Below, one piece after another: positions 8,124-17,191 of a DNA stretch of 64,000 nucleotides. The number at the start of each line of letters is the position of its first letter. Positions within the stretch are counted from its first letter, which is position 1. Source of the stretch: Peptoniphilus_A olsenii (GTDB lineage: Bacteria > Bacillota > Clostridia > Tissierellales > Peptoniphilaceae); NCBI RefSeq assembly GCF_040545475.1, contig NZ_JBEPMA010000004.1:1-64000 (forward strand). Reading direction: 5' to 3'. The position numbers were made by a program, and so were the translations under genes. The notes under the pieces were generated by a model. The model searched no databases and had not been told where the DNA came from. It was given only the letters and a program-made list of their open reading frames with translations.

Positions 8124-9354
8124 AATTTGTAAAATTGCCAAAGAATCTTCTCGTAAACTTGCAAAACTTAAAACCGAGGAGAAGAATAAAATATTAATTT
8201 CTATTAAAAATTCATTAATGGATAATTTAAATAAAATATTAGAAGAGAACAAAAAGGATGTTAAAAGTGCAGAAGATAATAATCTTACTGAAGGCATTAT
8301 TGATAGATTATTACTTACTACTGATAGAATTGAGAATATGGCAAAAGCTATAGATGATGTAGTCGATTTTAAAGACCCAGTAGGTAGGGTCCTGTCTATG
8401 GAAGAGAATTATAAAGGACTCAAGATAGGTAAAAAGACTGTGCCTATGGGAGTTATAGCTATTATTTATGAAGCTAGACCAAATGTGACACTAGATGCTG
8501 CAATTTTATCTTTAAAGGCATCAAGTGCAATAGTATTAAGAGGCGGCAAAGAAGCAATAAATTCAAATATAGCTATTGCAAATTCCATAAGAGAGGGCAT
8601 AAAATTATCAGGCTACGATGAAAATTTTGTGCAAATAATCAAAGATACCTCTAGAGAAAGTGCCACAAATTTGATGAAACAAAAGGGCTATGTTGATTTA
8701 TTAATACCAAGAGGTTCATCTTCTTTAATAAATTCAGTGGTAGAAAATTCAACTGTACCAGTAATTGAAACTGGTGTTGGAAACTGTCATATATATGTAG
8801 ATGAGAGTGCAGATATTAAAAAGGCTGTTGAAATAATAAAAAACGCAAAAACCACTCGTATTGGAGTGTGCAATGCAATGGAATCTTTAATCCTAAACGA
8901 AAATTTAAGTGATGAGTTTTATATTTATTTAAATGAAATCATTCAAGAATTTGATATAAAGGTTTATGCGGACGAATTAGCAAAAAAAAGATTAAAAAAT
9001 TCTACTATTGCAACTGAAGCTGATTATGCAAAAGAATTTTTAGACTATGCTTTTTCTGTAAAGACTGTTTCAAATATTGACGATGCTATTAAGCATATAG
9101 AAAAATATTCTACTGGACATTCAGAAGCAATACTCACAAAGTCCTATGAAAATGCCATGAAATTTTTAGATGAAGTGGACTCCAGCTGTGTCTATGTAAA
9201 TGCATCAACTAGATTTACAGATGGTGGCGAGTTTGGCAAAGGTGCAGAACTTGGCATTTCTACACAAAAACTTCATGCAAGAGGACCAGTCGGGCTTGAT
9301 GAACTAGTTAGTTATAAATATATTATTTTTGGAAATGGTGAGGTTAGAATTTAA
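8098..9354 (+). CDS. proA: Glutamate-5-semialdehyde dehydrogenase (gamma-glutamyl phosphate reductase)
   Basis: Reduces gamma-glutamyl phosphate to glutamate semialdehyde with NADPH, the second step of proline synthesis. It belongs to the aldehyde dehydrogenase superfamily; the catalytic cysteine is in RIGVCNAMESL and the C-terminal FTDGGEFGKGAELGIST motif is typical. The favoured start is TTG at 8098, giving 418 residues (usual length) with AAAGGTGA about six bases upstream. An in-frame GTG at 8089 would add three residues but has a poorer ribosome site. It overlaps the end of proB by 26 bases, so the two are translated as a unit. proC is not nearby. Confidence 0.93.
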   Translation: MERILNVNEICKIAKESSRKLAKLKTEEKNKILISIKNSLMDNLNKILEENKKDVKSAEDNNLTEGIIDRLLLTTDRIENMAKAIDDVVDFKDPVGRVLSMEENYKGLKIGKKTVPMGVIAIIYEARPNVTLDAAILSLKASSAIVLRGGKEAINSNIAIANSIREGIKLSGYDENFVQIIKDTSRESATNLMKQKGYVDLLIPRGSSSLINSVVENSTVPVIETGVGNCHIYVDESADIKKAVEIIKNAKTTRIGVCNAMESLILNENLSDEFYIYLNEIIQEFDIKVYADELAKKRLKNSTIATEADYAKEFLDYAFSVKTVSNIDDAIKHIEKYSTGHSEAILTKSYENAMKFLDEVDSSCVYVNASTRFTDGGEFGKGAELGISTQKLHARGPVGLDELVSYKYIIFGNGEVRI

Positions 9355-9375
9355 TTACATGGAGTTGGTGATTTA

Positions 9376-10059
9376 ATGGAAAAGATTCTCGTTGTGGAAG
9401 ATGATAAAGATATAAATGATTTAGTTGTTGAGATTTTAAAAAAAGGTGGATATGAATCCTTTGGTGCATTAAATGCAAGAGAAGCAAATTTGTTTTTACA
9501 AATTCATGATTTTGATTTGATTCTTTTGGATTTAATGATGCCAGGTATGAGTGGAGAAGATTTTCTAAAAGAACTGCGTAAAATTAAAAAATTACCTGTC
9601 ATAGTATTAAGCGCTAAAATAGCTAAGGAATCAAAAATCAATGTATTAAATATTGGTGCAGATGCTTTTATAGAAAAACCATTTGATAAAGATGAATTAT
9701 TAGCTATTGTAGGTGCTACTATTAGAAGGTATAAAGATTTTAATGATAAAAAATATGTAAAATCTAAAATTTTAAATTTTAAAGATTTAAATGTAGATTT
9801 AGATAGTATGACTGTTACAGCTAAAAAAAACTTAATTAAATTGACTCCAATTGAGTATAAGATTTTAGTTTCTCTTATGAAAAATCCAAATAGAATTTTC
9901 ACAAGAGAAAATCTTTATAATGAGGTTTGGGAAGATGAATATTTATACGATTCAGATACTATAAATGCACATATTTCAAATTTGCGTTCCAAAATAAAGA
10001 AAGTTACTGGAGATAATTATATAGAAACGGTATGGTCAATTGGATATAAGCTAAAGTAA
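9376..10059 (+). CDS. OmpR/PhoB-family response regulator
   Basis: 227 residues: an N-terminal receiver domain with acidic pocket VVEDDKD, phosphoacceptor Asp52 (LILLDLMMPG) and the conserved Lys in IEKPF, then a winged-helix DNA-binding domain from ~residue 130 (KLTPIEYKILVSLMKNPNRI to YIETVWSIGYKLK). It starts 21 bases after proA and may be read from the same transcript. A terminator follows its stop. The nearest kinase is 1.8 kb downstream, beyond an ABC transporter. That layout suggests a transporter-linked two-component system of the peptide-sensing type, but the signal cannot be read from the sequence. Confidence 0.9.
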   Translation: MEKILVVEDDKDINDLVVEILKKGGYESFGALNAREANLFLQIHDFDLILLDLMMPGMSGEDFLKELRKIKKLPVIVLSAKIAKESKINVLNIGADAFIEKPFDKDELLAIVGATIRRYKDFNDKKYVKSKILNFKDLNVDLDSMTVTAKKNLIKLTPIEYKILVSLMKNPNRIFTRENLYNEVWEDEYLYDSDTINAHISNLRSKIKKVTGDNYIETVWSIGYKLK

Positions 10060-10084
10060 AATCTAGGTCAGCCTAGATTTTTTT
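10059..10084 (+). terminator. Terminator after the response regulator gene
   Basis: Perfect 9-bp stem AAATCTAGG / CCTAGATTT, four-base loop and a T run, overlapping the stop codon. It separates the regulator from the ABC/kinase genes. Confidence 0.85.
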
Positions 10085-10157
10085 CTTTAGAAAGTCTTTA
10101 GAACTCCTTTATCATAAATTAAAGATTATCGGTAATAATATATTTAGGAGGTAAGCG

Positions 10158-11075
10158 ATGGATAAATTAATTGAAATTAACAATTTGAACAAAAAATATA
10201 ATAATGCAAAGGCACTGGATAATTTGAATTTTAATCTTTATGATGGTGACATTTATGGTCTAGTAGGCTCTAATGGTGCTGGCAAATCTACATTGTTAAA
10301 AATTATTGCTGGACATATTGAAAAAGATAGCGGTGATATTTTAGTTTTTGGAAAAAATTTAGAAGAGGATTTTAAAATAAGAAATAGTTTTGGTTTTCTA
10401 ATTGAAGAGGCAGCACTTTATTCATACTTTACTGGAATGAGAAATCTTCAATATATTGCAGAACTAAAGGGTATTAAATTGCCTGATGAAACTATAGAAA
10501 TAGCAAAGATATTCAAAATCGATAATGCACTTAATAAAAAAGTAAAAGCGTATTCTACTGGAATGAAACAAAGACTTGGAATTGTAGCGGCACTTATGAA
10601 TAGACCAAGAGTTTTGATACTAGATGAACCTATTAATGGACTTGATCCAGAAGGTATAGTTGATTTAAGAAATTTTTTGGTAAAAATTAATAAAGAATGG
10701 AATACTACTATAGTTATTTCTTCACATATTTTAAATGAACTCTCTTTAGTTGCAAATAGGATAGGTTTTATAAAAAGGGGACAAATGTTAGAAGAGATAA
10801 CTCGTGAAGAACTCGAAAGTAAAGTCAAAGACTACATCAAGATTGTGGGAAATTCAGAGAACTTAAATAAAATAGTAAATATCTTGGAGGAAAATCTTAA
10901 TATTAATAATTTTAAAATTATGGCAAATCAAGAGATTAGAGTTTATGAAGATGTAGAAATTTTAAAAATACAAAAAGAAATGGCTAAACACAATATTTAT
11001 TTGAATGAAATATATCATCAAAAATCAACTCTAGAAGAATATTATGTAAAGCTCATGGGAGGTCAAAATGCTTAA
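10158..11075 (+). CDS. ABC transporter ATP-binding protein (BcrA/LanF type)
   Basis: A 305-residue ATPase. Walker A GSNGAGKST (~residues 38-46), signature YSTGMKQRLGI and Walker B VLILDEPINGLDPEG are intact. The ~90-residue C-terminal extension is usual in the BcrA/CcmA-like group that pairs with ABC-2 permeases, often for export of or immunity to peptide antibiotics. The ribosome site AGGAGGTAAGCG is strong. It overlaps the permease gene by 8 bases. Substrate unknown; an antimicrobial-peptide or bacitracin-like role is suggested only by family and by the neighbouring two-component genes. Confidence 0.88.
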   Translation: MDKLIEINNLNKKYNNAKALDNLNFNLYDGDIYGLVGSNGAGKSTLLKIIAGHIEKDSGDILVFGKNLEEDFKIRNSFGFLIEEAALYSYFTGMRNLQYIAELKGIKLPDETIEIAKIFKIDNALNKKVKAYSTGMKQRLGIVAALMNRPRVLILDEPINGLDPEGIVDLRNFLVKINKEWNTTIVISSHILNELSLVANRIGFIKRGQMLEEITREELESKVKDYIKIVGNSENLNKIVNILEENLNINNFKIMANQEIRVYEDVEILKIQKEMAKHNIYLNEIYHQKSTLEEYYVKLMGGQNA

Positions 11076-11883
11076 ATATTTTAAAACTGATTTTAGAAGA
11101 GTTTTTTCAAAAACAAGTACAAAAGTATTTTGGATTATATCCATCATTTTTGTATTATTTGTAAATAGTATGTCTTATTTATCTCTTGCAGGAAAGACAA
11201 ATCTATTAAGTCCTGGAGAAAATGTACGCGGTTTTACTTCAAGCGAGTTTCTCATTCTAATAGCTTTTCAAGCAATATTTACAACTATACCATATATCAC
11301 TTTTATAGCTGCATCTTATGTGTATGTGGAAGAGGACAAGGAAAGGGGCATTCTAAGAGCTGTAGAATGCGGTATTTCTAAAAGAAATATAGTAATTTCA
11401 AAATTTATAGAAAGTATCATTATTTCTATTATTTATGCAGTAGTTGTGATAGGTTTTCATATTTTAATAGTAAAAATATTATATGGGCTTGACGGTGATT
11501 CTCTACATTATATAATGGATTTAATAAAAACTATTGGTCTACTTGCACTGCCACTTATTTCATTAATTGCTTGTATGAACTTTTTGTCACTCCAGATTAA
11601 AGGAGAGCTTATATCGTCTATTATTACTGTTCTTTATGGCACGTATTTGCACACAATTTTAAAATATCTGGGGATGCTTTTTAAATCAGAATCCATTCAA
11701 AAAGTTGCAACTTTTATGCCATCTGCAATTTTTAGAAAGATAGCATCAATTGTAAATACCAATGGTATTGCAAATGTAAATTTTTTAGATTATAAAATTT
11801 ATTATATAACTTCTGTATTTTTTATTATACTATTTATATCTTTGTCTTTAATTACTATTACTAAAAAAGATTTAGATAACTAG
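11068..11883 (+). CDS. ABC-2 type permease
   Basis: 271 residues with an N-terminal transmembrane helix (VFWIISIIFVLFVNSM), a loop, and about five further hydrophobic segments, as in LanE/LanG-type ABC-2 permeases. It forms the membrane half of the transporter with the ATPase encoded just upstream (8-base overlap). Its TAG stop is followed in the same reading frame by the histidine kinase frame without any other stop, and the kinase ribosome site begins within the stop codon. Membrane topology supports the call; sequence-specific function is not evident. Confidence 0.8.
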   Translation: MLKYFKTDFRRVFSKTSTKVFWIISIIFVLFVNSMSYLSLAGKTNLLSPGENVRGFTSSEFLILIAFQAIFTTIPYITFIAASYVYVEEDKERGILRAVECGISKRNIVISKFIESIIISIIYAVVVIGFHILIVKILYGLDGDSLHYIMDLIKTIGLLALPLISLIACMNFLSLQIKGELISSIITVLYGTYLHTILKYLGMLFKSESIQKVATFMPSAIFRKIASIVNTNGIANVNFLDYKIYYITSVFFIILFISLSLITITKKDLDN

Positions 11884-11898
11884 AGAGGAAGAAGTCCT

Positions 11899-12765
11899 AT
11901 AATTTTAACAATTTGTTTACTTTTAATTATTATAGTCGTTACAATTAAATATATTAGAATTAAAAATTCCAACAATAGGATACTGGAAGAATTAAAAAAC
12001 AAAAAAGAAAATATCGATCTATCTACATTTGATAAATATGGTTATGATAATACACAAAGAGAGATAGCGAGTATTAATGAAAAGTTAATTTGGGAAATAA
12101 ATGTTAAAAACAAAGAAATAATTGAACTTGATAAAGATTATAGAGATTTACTCGCAAATTTATCTCACGATTTAAGAACTCCATTAACTTCAATTATTGG
12201 TTATTTGAGCTTAATTGATTGTCAAGACGATAACAAAAGGTATTTAGATATTTCACTGACTAAGGCTGGTCAACTTAAAGAACTTATAGAGAAATTTTAT
12301 GAATATTCATTGGTTTCTAGTAGAGAAGTAGATTATGGATTAAGAAAAATAAATTTAGTGGACATTTTTAATTCGGTTTTGATAAATTATTACGATATTT
12401 TCAATGACGAAAACAAGAGCATTACAATTGAAGTTGATGATGGCGTAGGTGAAGTTTATGCATCTGAAAAACTTCTTGTGATGATTTTTAATAATCTTTT
12501 GGATAATATGTATAAATATTCTCTTGGAAATAATAAAATAGAGATTAGAAAAAATCAAAATATTATAATTATTTTTTCAAATGATACAGAGTTAGAAGAT
12601 GGAGAGTATTTGAGTTTGCTTGATAGAATGCGAGTTATTGATAATTCAAGAAAATCTTCAGGGCTTGGTCTTTCCATAGTAAAAGAAGCCCTAGATAAGA
12701 TGAAATGGGATTATGAAGTTAGAGTAAAGAACAAAAAATTTTATTTTACCATCTTGGTTAAATAA
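11899..12765 (+). CDS. Sensor histidine kinase with apparent ATA start codon
   Basis: The frame is open from 11884 to 12765 but has no ATG, GTG or TTG before the one at 12205, which lies past the catalytic histidine. GAGAGGAAG (11883-11891) sits seven bases before ATA at 11899; starting there gives 288 residues with an N-terminal membrane helix (IILTICLLLIIIVV). The H-box LANLSHDLRTPLTSIIGY carries His90, the N-box is NNLLDNMYKYS and the G2 box SSGLGLSIVKEAL; the G1 box is weak (FSNDTE), as in other short kinases of this type. It probably phosphorylates the regulator at 9376. ATT at 11902, a mutated ATG, or read-through of the permease TAG are alternatives. Confidence 0.75.
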   Translation: MILTICLLLIIIVVTIKYIRIKNSNNRILEELKNKKENIDLSTFDKYGYDNTQREIASINEKLIWEINVKNKEIIELDKDYRDLLANLSHDLRTPLTSIIGYLSLIDCQDDNKRYLDISLTKAGQLKELIEKFYEYSLVSSREVDYGLRKINLVDIFNSVLINYYDIFNDENKSITIEVDDGVGEVYASEKLLVMIFNNLLDNMYKYSLGNNKIEIRKNQNIIIIFSNDTELEDGEYLSLLDRMRVIDNSRKSSGLGLSIVKEALDKMKWDYEVRVKNKKFYFTILVK

Positions 12766-12841
12766 ATTAGTTTATAAATATTTTTTTGGAATTGATTACT
12801 AAATAATGATTTACAATTCAAACAATATATAGGAGAATTGC

Positions 12842-13201
12842 ATGAGTAAATATATAATGAATTTTTATAATAAAGGAGATAAAGAAAAAGCACTTTGTAT
12901 ATTTTTTGTATATTTAATCAGTGGAATTTTATTTCTAAGTATTGGTGAAATGCCAGAGATTTATACAAATATAGCGGTTTTAAATATAAAAATTGTAGTA
13001 CCTTTTTTATTAGGATTTTTGTTATTTTTGCCAGTTTTATTCAAAAAAAGGTTATTTGTCTTATTTTTAATAGTTTTATATATACCACATGTATTTTGGT
13101 TTTATTTTTTTATTCATAGTTATTCATTTTATATACCGATAGCAATAGGAATATTATTTGGAATATACACTAGATATATCATAAAGAATTATAAAGACTA
13201 A
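12842..13201 (+). CDS. Small integral membrane protein, function unknown
   Basis: 119 residues with three or four hydrophobic helices (ALCIFFVYLISGILFLSI, IVVPFLLGFLLFLPVLF, LFVLFLIVLYIPHVFWFY, IPIAIGILFGIYT) and short basic loops. The ribosome site AGGAGAATTGC precedes the ATG. It lies 76 bases after the kinase gene and may belong to that transcript. Related small proteins sit beside peptide-responsive two-component systems in some Firmicutes, but I do not recognise this one. Confidence 0.65.
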   Translation: MSKYIMNFYNKGDKEKALCIFFVYLISGILFLSIGEMPEIYTNIAVLNIKIVVPFLLGFLLFLPVLFKKRLFVLFLIVLYIPHVFWFYFFIHSYSFYIPIAIGILFGIYTRYIIKNYKD

Positions 13202-13317
13202 TATTTTATATTAACAATAATTAAAAATGACGAAATTGATTATATTGCTGCTACTTTTTATAAAAAATAGTTATTTAGGAGTGTATTTTTTAATAAAATC
13301 GCATTTTGTTTATACAA

Positions 13318-13358
13318 AAAAAAGGACTTATCACTTTTATTGAGTAAGTCCTTTTTTA
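13318..13358. terminator. Bidirectional terminator between convergent genes
   Basis: A perfect 13-bp stem (13318-13330 with 13345-13357) flanked by A and T runs. It serves both the plus-strand small membrane protein gene and the minus-strand AlaX-like gene. The 115 bases before it hold no gene. Confidence 0.85.
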
Positions 13359-13404
13359 TATTAAACATTCCTAATACCGTAGTTTTTAATTCAGTTTTAA
13401 ATAA

Positions 13405-14820
13405 TTATTTTATTGCTCTTCTTATCTCGATTAAAAATGTCTCCATAAGTTCAACCACATCTCTCGATTCACAGTCTATATTAAGAGTAAACATATTACC
13501 TGAACCCATTATGTCATATTTTGTTTTGAGCTTTTCATATACTTCTTTTAGATTAAAATTTAAATTGTGTGATCTAAAAATCATTATCTTGGATTTTTTG
13601 GAACCCATAATTCCATATATTTGGATAAAATTATCTTCTTTTAATAATCTTGTGGAAACTTCTTTTAGTTCAGTTAAATTTACATCTCTTAATACTTTAT
13701 AGATATAATTAATATTATTTACTTCTGTCGCATAATTTTTAAACATAGATACTGCATTATCTAAATTTTTGCTTTGTTCACTGTTTGCAGAAATTTCTTT
13801 TTCATTTGCTTTTAATTTATTATTATCATCATTTTTATTAAAATTGTTATTGGTATCTTCATCTATATTTTCAGAATTTTTGGTTTCAATTATATCTTTT
13901 TTTGAAGACGTAAGATTATTATCTTTAGGCACTGCGGCAGTTTTTAAATCTAGTTTTTTGTCATTGTTTTTATTATTTGTTTTATTGGAATTTTTGATAT
14001 CGGAATTTGTACCAATTTCCATATTAGATTTTGATATGTTTTCATAATTTTTAGTTTTAACAGGCTTATCTTGAATATTTTGAGATTCTTTATTGTCTAA
14101 TGATATATTTCCTTTTAATTTTTTTACATCAGAATAAACTGCATCTAAAGACTTTGAACCTAAATACATTCTAATATTATTTAAATTATTGATTGCATCT
14201 CTAGCATATTTAAAAGCTTGTTCTCCTGATATTAGTGAGATTCTAAGATAGTCTTCTTTTTTTGAGACATTTCTTATAATTACCAGAGCAGTTTCACCAG
14301 TTCTAGCTAATACAGGACCTTCATAATATATTTTTCCAAGCCCGTCAATATTAATACCTTTATCGAAATAACTAACTTTTAGATTAGATAATATAGCATA
14401 ATTTGTCATTTCTTCTAAATTATTCATTGTGACAAATCTCAAATCTTTAGCTTTTATATCTATATAAGAGCTGCGTTCATGAACTTTATAATTTATAATT
14501 TCAAAGTCGGTACTTTCATTTATAAAATGTCTAAATAGAGCATTACCTAAATTTTGTTGCATTATTCCCAATCTTTTTTTCCAATTTAAAGTGATTTCTA
14601 CATAGTCTAAATCTTTTTCTACTAAATAGTATTCAGAATTATTTTTTAAAGTGATTGGTTCTTTTCCATTTATTTTAAATTCGTCAGACTCTACATTAAG
14701 ATTTCCCATAAAAGCAGGATAATGTGCAAGTTTTGCATAAGTATTTCCATTTTCAGTTAATTTTTCAATTATATCTATATTATATGTTTTTCTATAAGGA
14801 CTTATATTTGTGTTTGTCAT
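13405..14820 (-). CDS. AlaX/AlaRS editing-domain-like protein without zinc ligands, with DHHA1-like C terminus
   Basis: 471 residues from the ATG at 14820 (TGGAGG ribosome site); the longer open frame adds 52 residues without support. The N-terminal ~240 residues resemble the alanyl-tRNA synthetase editing domain: LNWKKRLGIMQQNLGNALF corresponds to the usual DWxRRxxHMQQHTGQHLLS, and YYEGPVLARTGETALV to CGGTHVxxTGEI. All four zinc ligands (HxxxH and CxxxH) are lost. A ~130-residue Asn/Lys/Asp-rich linker follows, then a DHHA1-like domain (IYGIMGSKKSKIMIFRSHN...IMGSGNMFTLN). True AlaX proteins deacylate mischarged tRNA-Ala. This one is probably non-catalytic; an RNA-binding role is only a guess. 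It is divergent from comEC. Confidence 0.6.
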   Translation of the reverse strand: MTNTNISPYRKTYNIDIIEKLTENGNTYAKLAHYPAFMGNLNVESDEFKINGKEPITLKNNSEYYLVEKDLDYVEITLNWKKRLGIMQQNLGNALFRHFINESTDFEIINYKVHERSSYIDIKAKDLRFVTMNNLEEMTNYAILSNLKVSYFDKGINIDGLGKIYYEGPVLARTGETALVIIRNVSKKEDYLRISLISGEQAFKYARDAINNLNNIRMYLGSKSLDAVYSDVKKLKGNISLDNKESQNIQDKPVKTKNYENISKSNMEIGTNSDIKNSNKTNNKNNDKKLDLKTAAVPKDNNLTSSKKDIIETKNSENIDEDTNNNFNKNDDNNKLKANEKEISANSEQSKNLDNAVSMFKNYATEVNNINYIYKVLRDVNLTELKEVSTRLLKEDNFIQIYGIMGSKKSKIMIFRSHNLNFNLKEVYEKLKTKYDIMGSGNMFTLNIDCESRDVVELMETFLIEIRRAIK

Positions 14821-14896
14821 AAAAACCTCCAGAATTATATTATCACAAAAGTACAAAAAAAGCTTAAAAAAAGATATAATTGATTTGGTGATATTA

Positions 14897-17191
14897 ATGA
14901 TGTTTTTTATATCTGTAATTCTTGGTGTGATTATAGGCATTTTTACTGATAATATGTGGTATGCTTTACTATGCACTTTATTTTATGGAGTTATAAATAG
15001 TAAATTGTTTAAGATAAAATATGTATTCATATATTCTTTAATATTTTTGTGTGTTTTCATAAATTATAATAGAAAACTCTACAATCTAGAAAGCTTTAAA
15101 GGAGAAGTAACAGGCAGAGTTATTTCTGTAAAAAATAAAAGTACTGTATTAAAAACAGATACAATTAATGGCAAGAAATTTAAAACTAAAATATTATTTT
15201 ATGATAAATTAAATGAGTATTCTAAATATAAAATTTTTGGTAATTTTGCCGCACCTGATGAAGCTATGAATGAAGGTAACTTTAATGCTAATTTGAATTA
15301 TAAATCGCAAGGTATTTATTTAATTGGAAAAATAGATGACATTATAGAGTATAATTCAAATAGTTCAAATCAAATTTTTGGTAATTTTTATATAAGAAAG
15401 GCTCAAAATATTTTTGATAAGCATTTAAATAATAGAAATGCTAGGCTTTTAAAATCAATAATTTTAGGTGATAGGACAAATTTATTGGAATATCAGAACC
15501 AAAGATTTAAAGAGTTGGGTCTTAGTCATTTATTAGCAGTATCTGGATTACATATTGGAATATTAGCATTATTTTTAAATATTAGTTTGATTAAGATAAC
15601 AGGAAACAAAAAAATTACAGATATATTAACTTTAATTATTATTGGTCTGTATATTTATTCAATTGGTTTTCCAATTTCTGTAGTTAGAGCTTATTTATTT
15701 TTTATACTTTATAAATTGAACCTGTATTTTTCAGTAGATTTGCGAAGCAAAGACGTGTTTTTTATTAGTCTTGGTCTAATTTTATTTGTAAATCCTCTGG
15801 CGATTTATTCATTATCTTTAATAATGAGCTATGGTGCAATATTTGCAATAATATTTTTATATCCAAAGATAAAGAGCTATTTCACAGTTAATAATTTATT
15901 TGTTGAATCTATTTTGATTAGTTTATCGGTAATTATTATGCTTTATCCAATTTTAGTTTATAATTTTGGTTATATATCTTTTTTAGTATTAGCAGCAAAT
16001 GTAATCATTGTTCCAATTTATAGCATTATTATTGCCTTAGGTTTTATATTAAGTGTTGGCATAATTCCTGGTATCGTGGGTAATATTGAAAACTTTTTAT
16101 TGAATTCTGTATATGGATTAGAATCTTTGCTACTTAAATTTAATTTTTTGTCGTTAAATAACTTAAGTTTTAATATCAACTATTTAGGTCTATATTATTT
16201 TGCTATTTTAAGTTTTTATTTCAAAGATTATAAATATAATATCATTTCAAGAAGCAGATTTGTGATTTTTATATACATATTTACCATACTTTTAAATATT
16301 GGAATGACTAATATCAATCAATATTATGCATATGCTCAGAAACATATTTATGTAGGCCAGGGAGATTGTACTTTAATAATGTATAAAGGACATAATTATT
16401 TAATAGACACGGGCGGTTCAAAGATGAAAAATAAATTTGCAGAGCGATTTTTGTTTCCAGTTTTTAATTATAATGGAATACGGAATATTGATGCAATTTT
16501 CATATCACATTTTGACGAAGATCATGTGGGTAATTTGAGTAAGATAATTGATAATTATAAAGTTCATAAAATATATTTATCTTATATACCAGAAGATATT
16601 TCAATTTTAAAAAAGGCTCAAAAAAATAGTAAACTCAAATTATTAGATAAAAATGACATTTTATTTTTGAATGATTCAATAAAAATAAAAGTTTTAAGTG
16701 ACAATAATTTGGTAAAAAATGCAGATGCTAATGATAAATCTCTAGTATTCATGGTTCAATATGGTGAATATAAATCACTTTTCACGGGTGATATTTCAGA
16801 GAATATTGAAAAAAACATTGATGAAGATATTGACATATTAAAAGTAGCACACCACGGTTCTAAGACTTCTACAGGGGAAGAATTTTTAAATAGAACAACA
16901 CCAAAATTAGCTATTATCTCCTCAGGAAGAGATAATATATTTGGACATCCACATCAAGAAGTTACCACAAGGCTACAAGAGAAAAATATTAAATTTTTGA
17001 ATACAAAAGATTGTGGACAAGTTAGTATTTATATAAATAGAGGTGGAAGTTGTAATGTGGACAAATTCCTTGATAAAACTTCAATCAATATTTATACTCT
17101 ATCTGTTATAATATTAAAGAGCTTAATTTTATTTATATTGGCAAAGGGAGAATATGAATTACAAAAAAATTTATTCAGCAGATATTCATAA
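14897..17191 (+). CDS. comEC: ComEC/Rec2 DNA internalisation channel protein
   Basis: About 764 residues. An N-terminal soluble domain, then the polytopic competence domain (LLAVSGLHIGILALF is a hallmark, ~residues 210-225), and a C-terminal metallo-beta-lactamase-like domain with ISHFDEDHVGN and VAHHGSKTS. In competent bacteria it passes single-stranded DNA across the membrane, and the C-terminal domain is thought to degrade the other strand. The start is taken at ATGATG (14897/14900); GGTGAT is the only ribosome-site candidate. The comEC-holA-rpsT order is widely conserved. No comEA or pilus genes are present here, so competence is not shown. Confidence 0.9.
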   Translation: MMFFISVILGVIIGIFTDNMWYALLCTLFYGVINSKLFKIKYVFIYSLIFLCVFINYNRKLYNLESFKGEVTGRVISVKNKSTVLKTDTINGKKFKTKILFYDKLNEYSKYKIFGNFAAPDEAMNEGNFNANLNYKSQGIYLIGKIDDIIEYNSNSSNQIFGNFYIRKAQNIFDKHLNNRNARLLKSIILGDRTNLLEYQNQRFKELGLSHLLAVSGLHIGILALFLNISLIKITGNKKITDILTLIIIGLYIYSIGFPISVVRAYLFFILYKLNLYFSVDLRSKDVFFISLGLILFVNPLAIYSLSLIMSYGAIFAIIFLYPKIKSYFTVNNLFVESILISLSVIIMLYPILVYNFGYISFLVLAANVIIVPIYSIIIALGFILSVGIIPGIVGNIENFLLNSVYGLESLLLKFNFLSLNNLSFNINYLGLYYFAILSFYFKDYKYNIISRSRFVIFIYIFTILLNIGMTNINQYYAYAQKHIYVGQGDCTLIMYKGHNYLIDTGGSKMKNKFAERFLFPVFNYNGIRNIDAIFISHFDEDHVGNLSKIIDNYKVHKIYLSYIPEDISILKKAQKNSKLKLLDKNDILFLNDSIKIKVLSDNNLVKNADANDKSLVFMVQYGEYKSLFTGDISENIEKNIDEDIDILKVAHHGSKTSTGEEFLNRTTPKLAIISSGRDNIFGHPHQEVTTRLQEKNIKFLNTKDCGQVSIYINRGGSCNVDKFLDKTSINIYTLSVIILKSLILFILAKGEYELQKNLFSRYS

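Noticed and set aside
11881..11883. TAG read as pyrrolysine or another sense codon
   Set aside because: Many genes' ordinary stops and the ribosome site overlapping this TAG argue for termination; no pyl genes were seen. Kept only as a minor alternative for the kinase.
14821..14976. 52-residue N-terminal extension of the AlaX-like protein
   Set aside because: It runs into the divergent comEC gene, lacks a ribosome site and has no family similarity, while ATG 14820 has TGGAGG in place.
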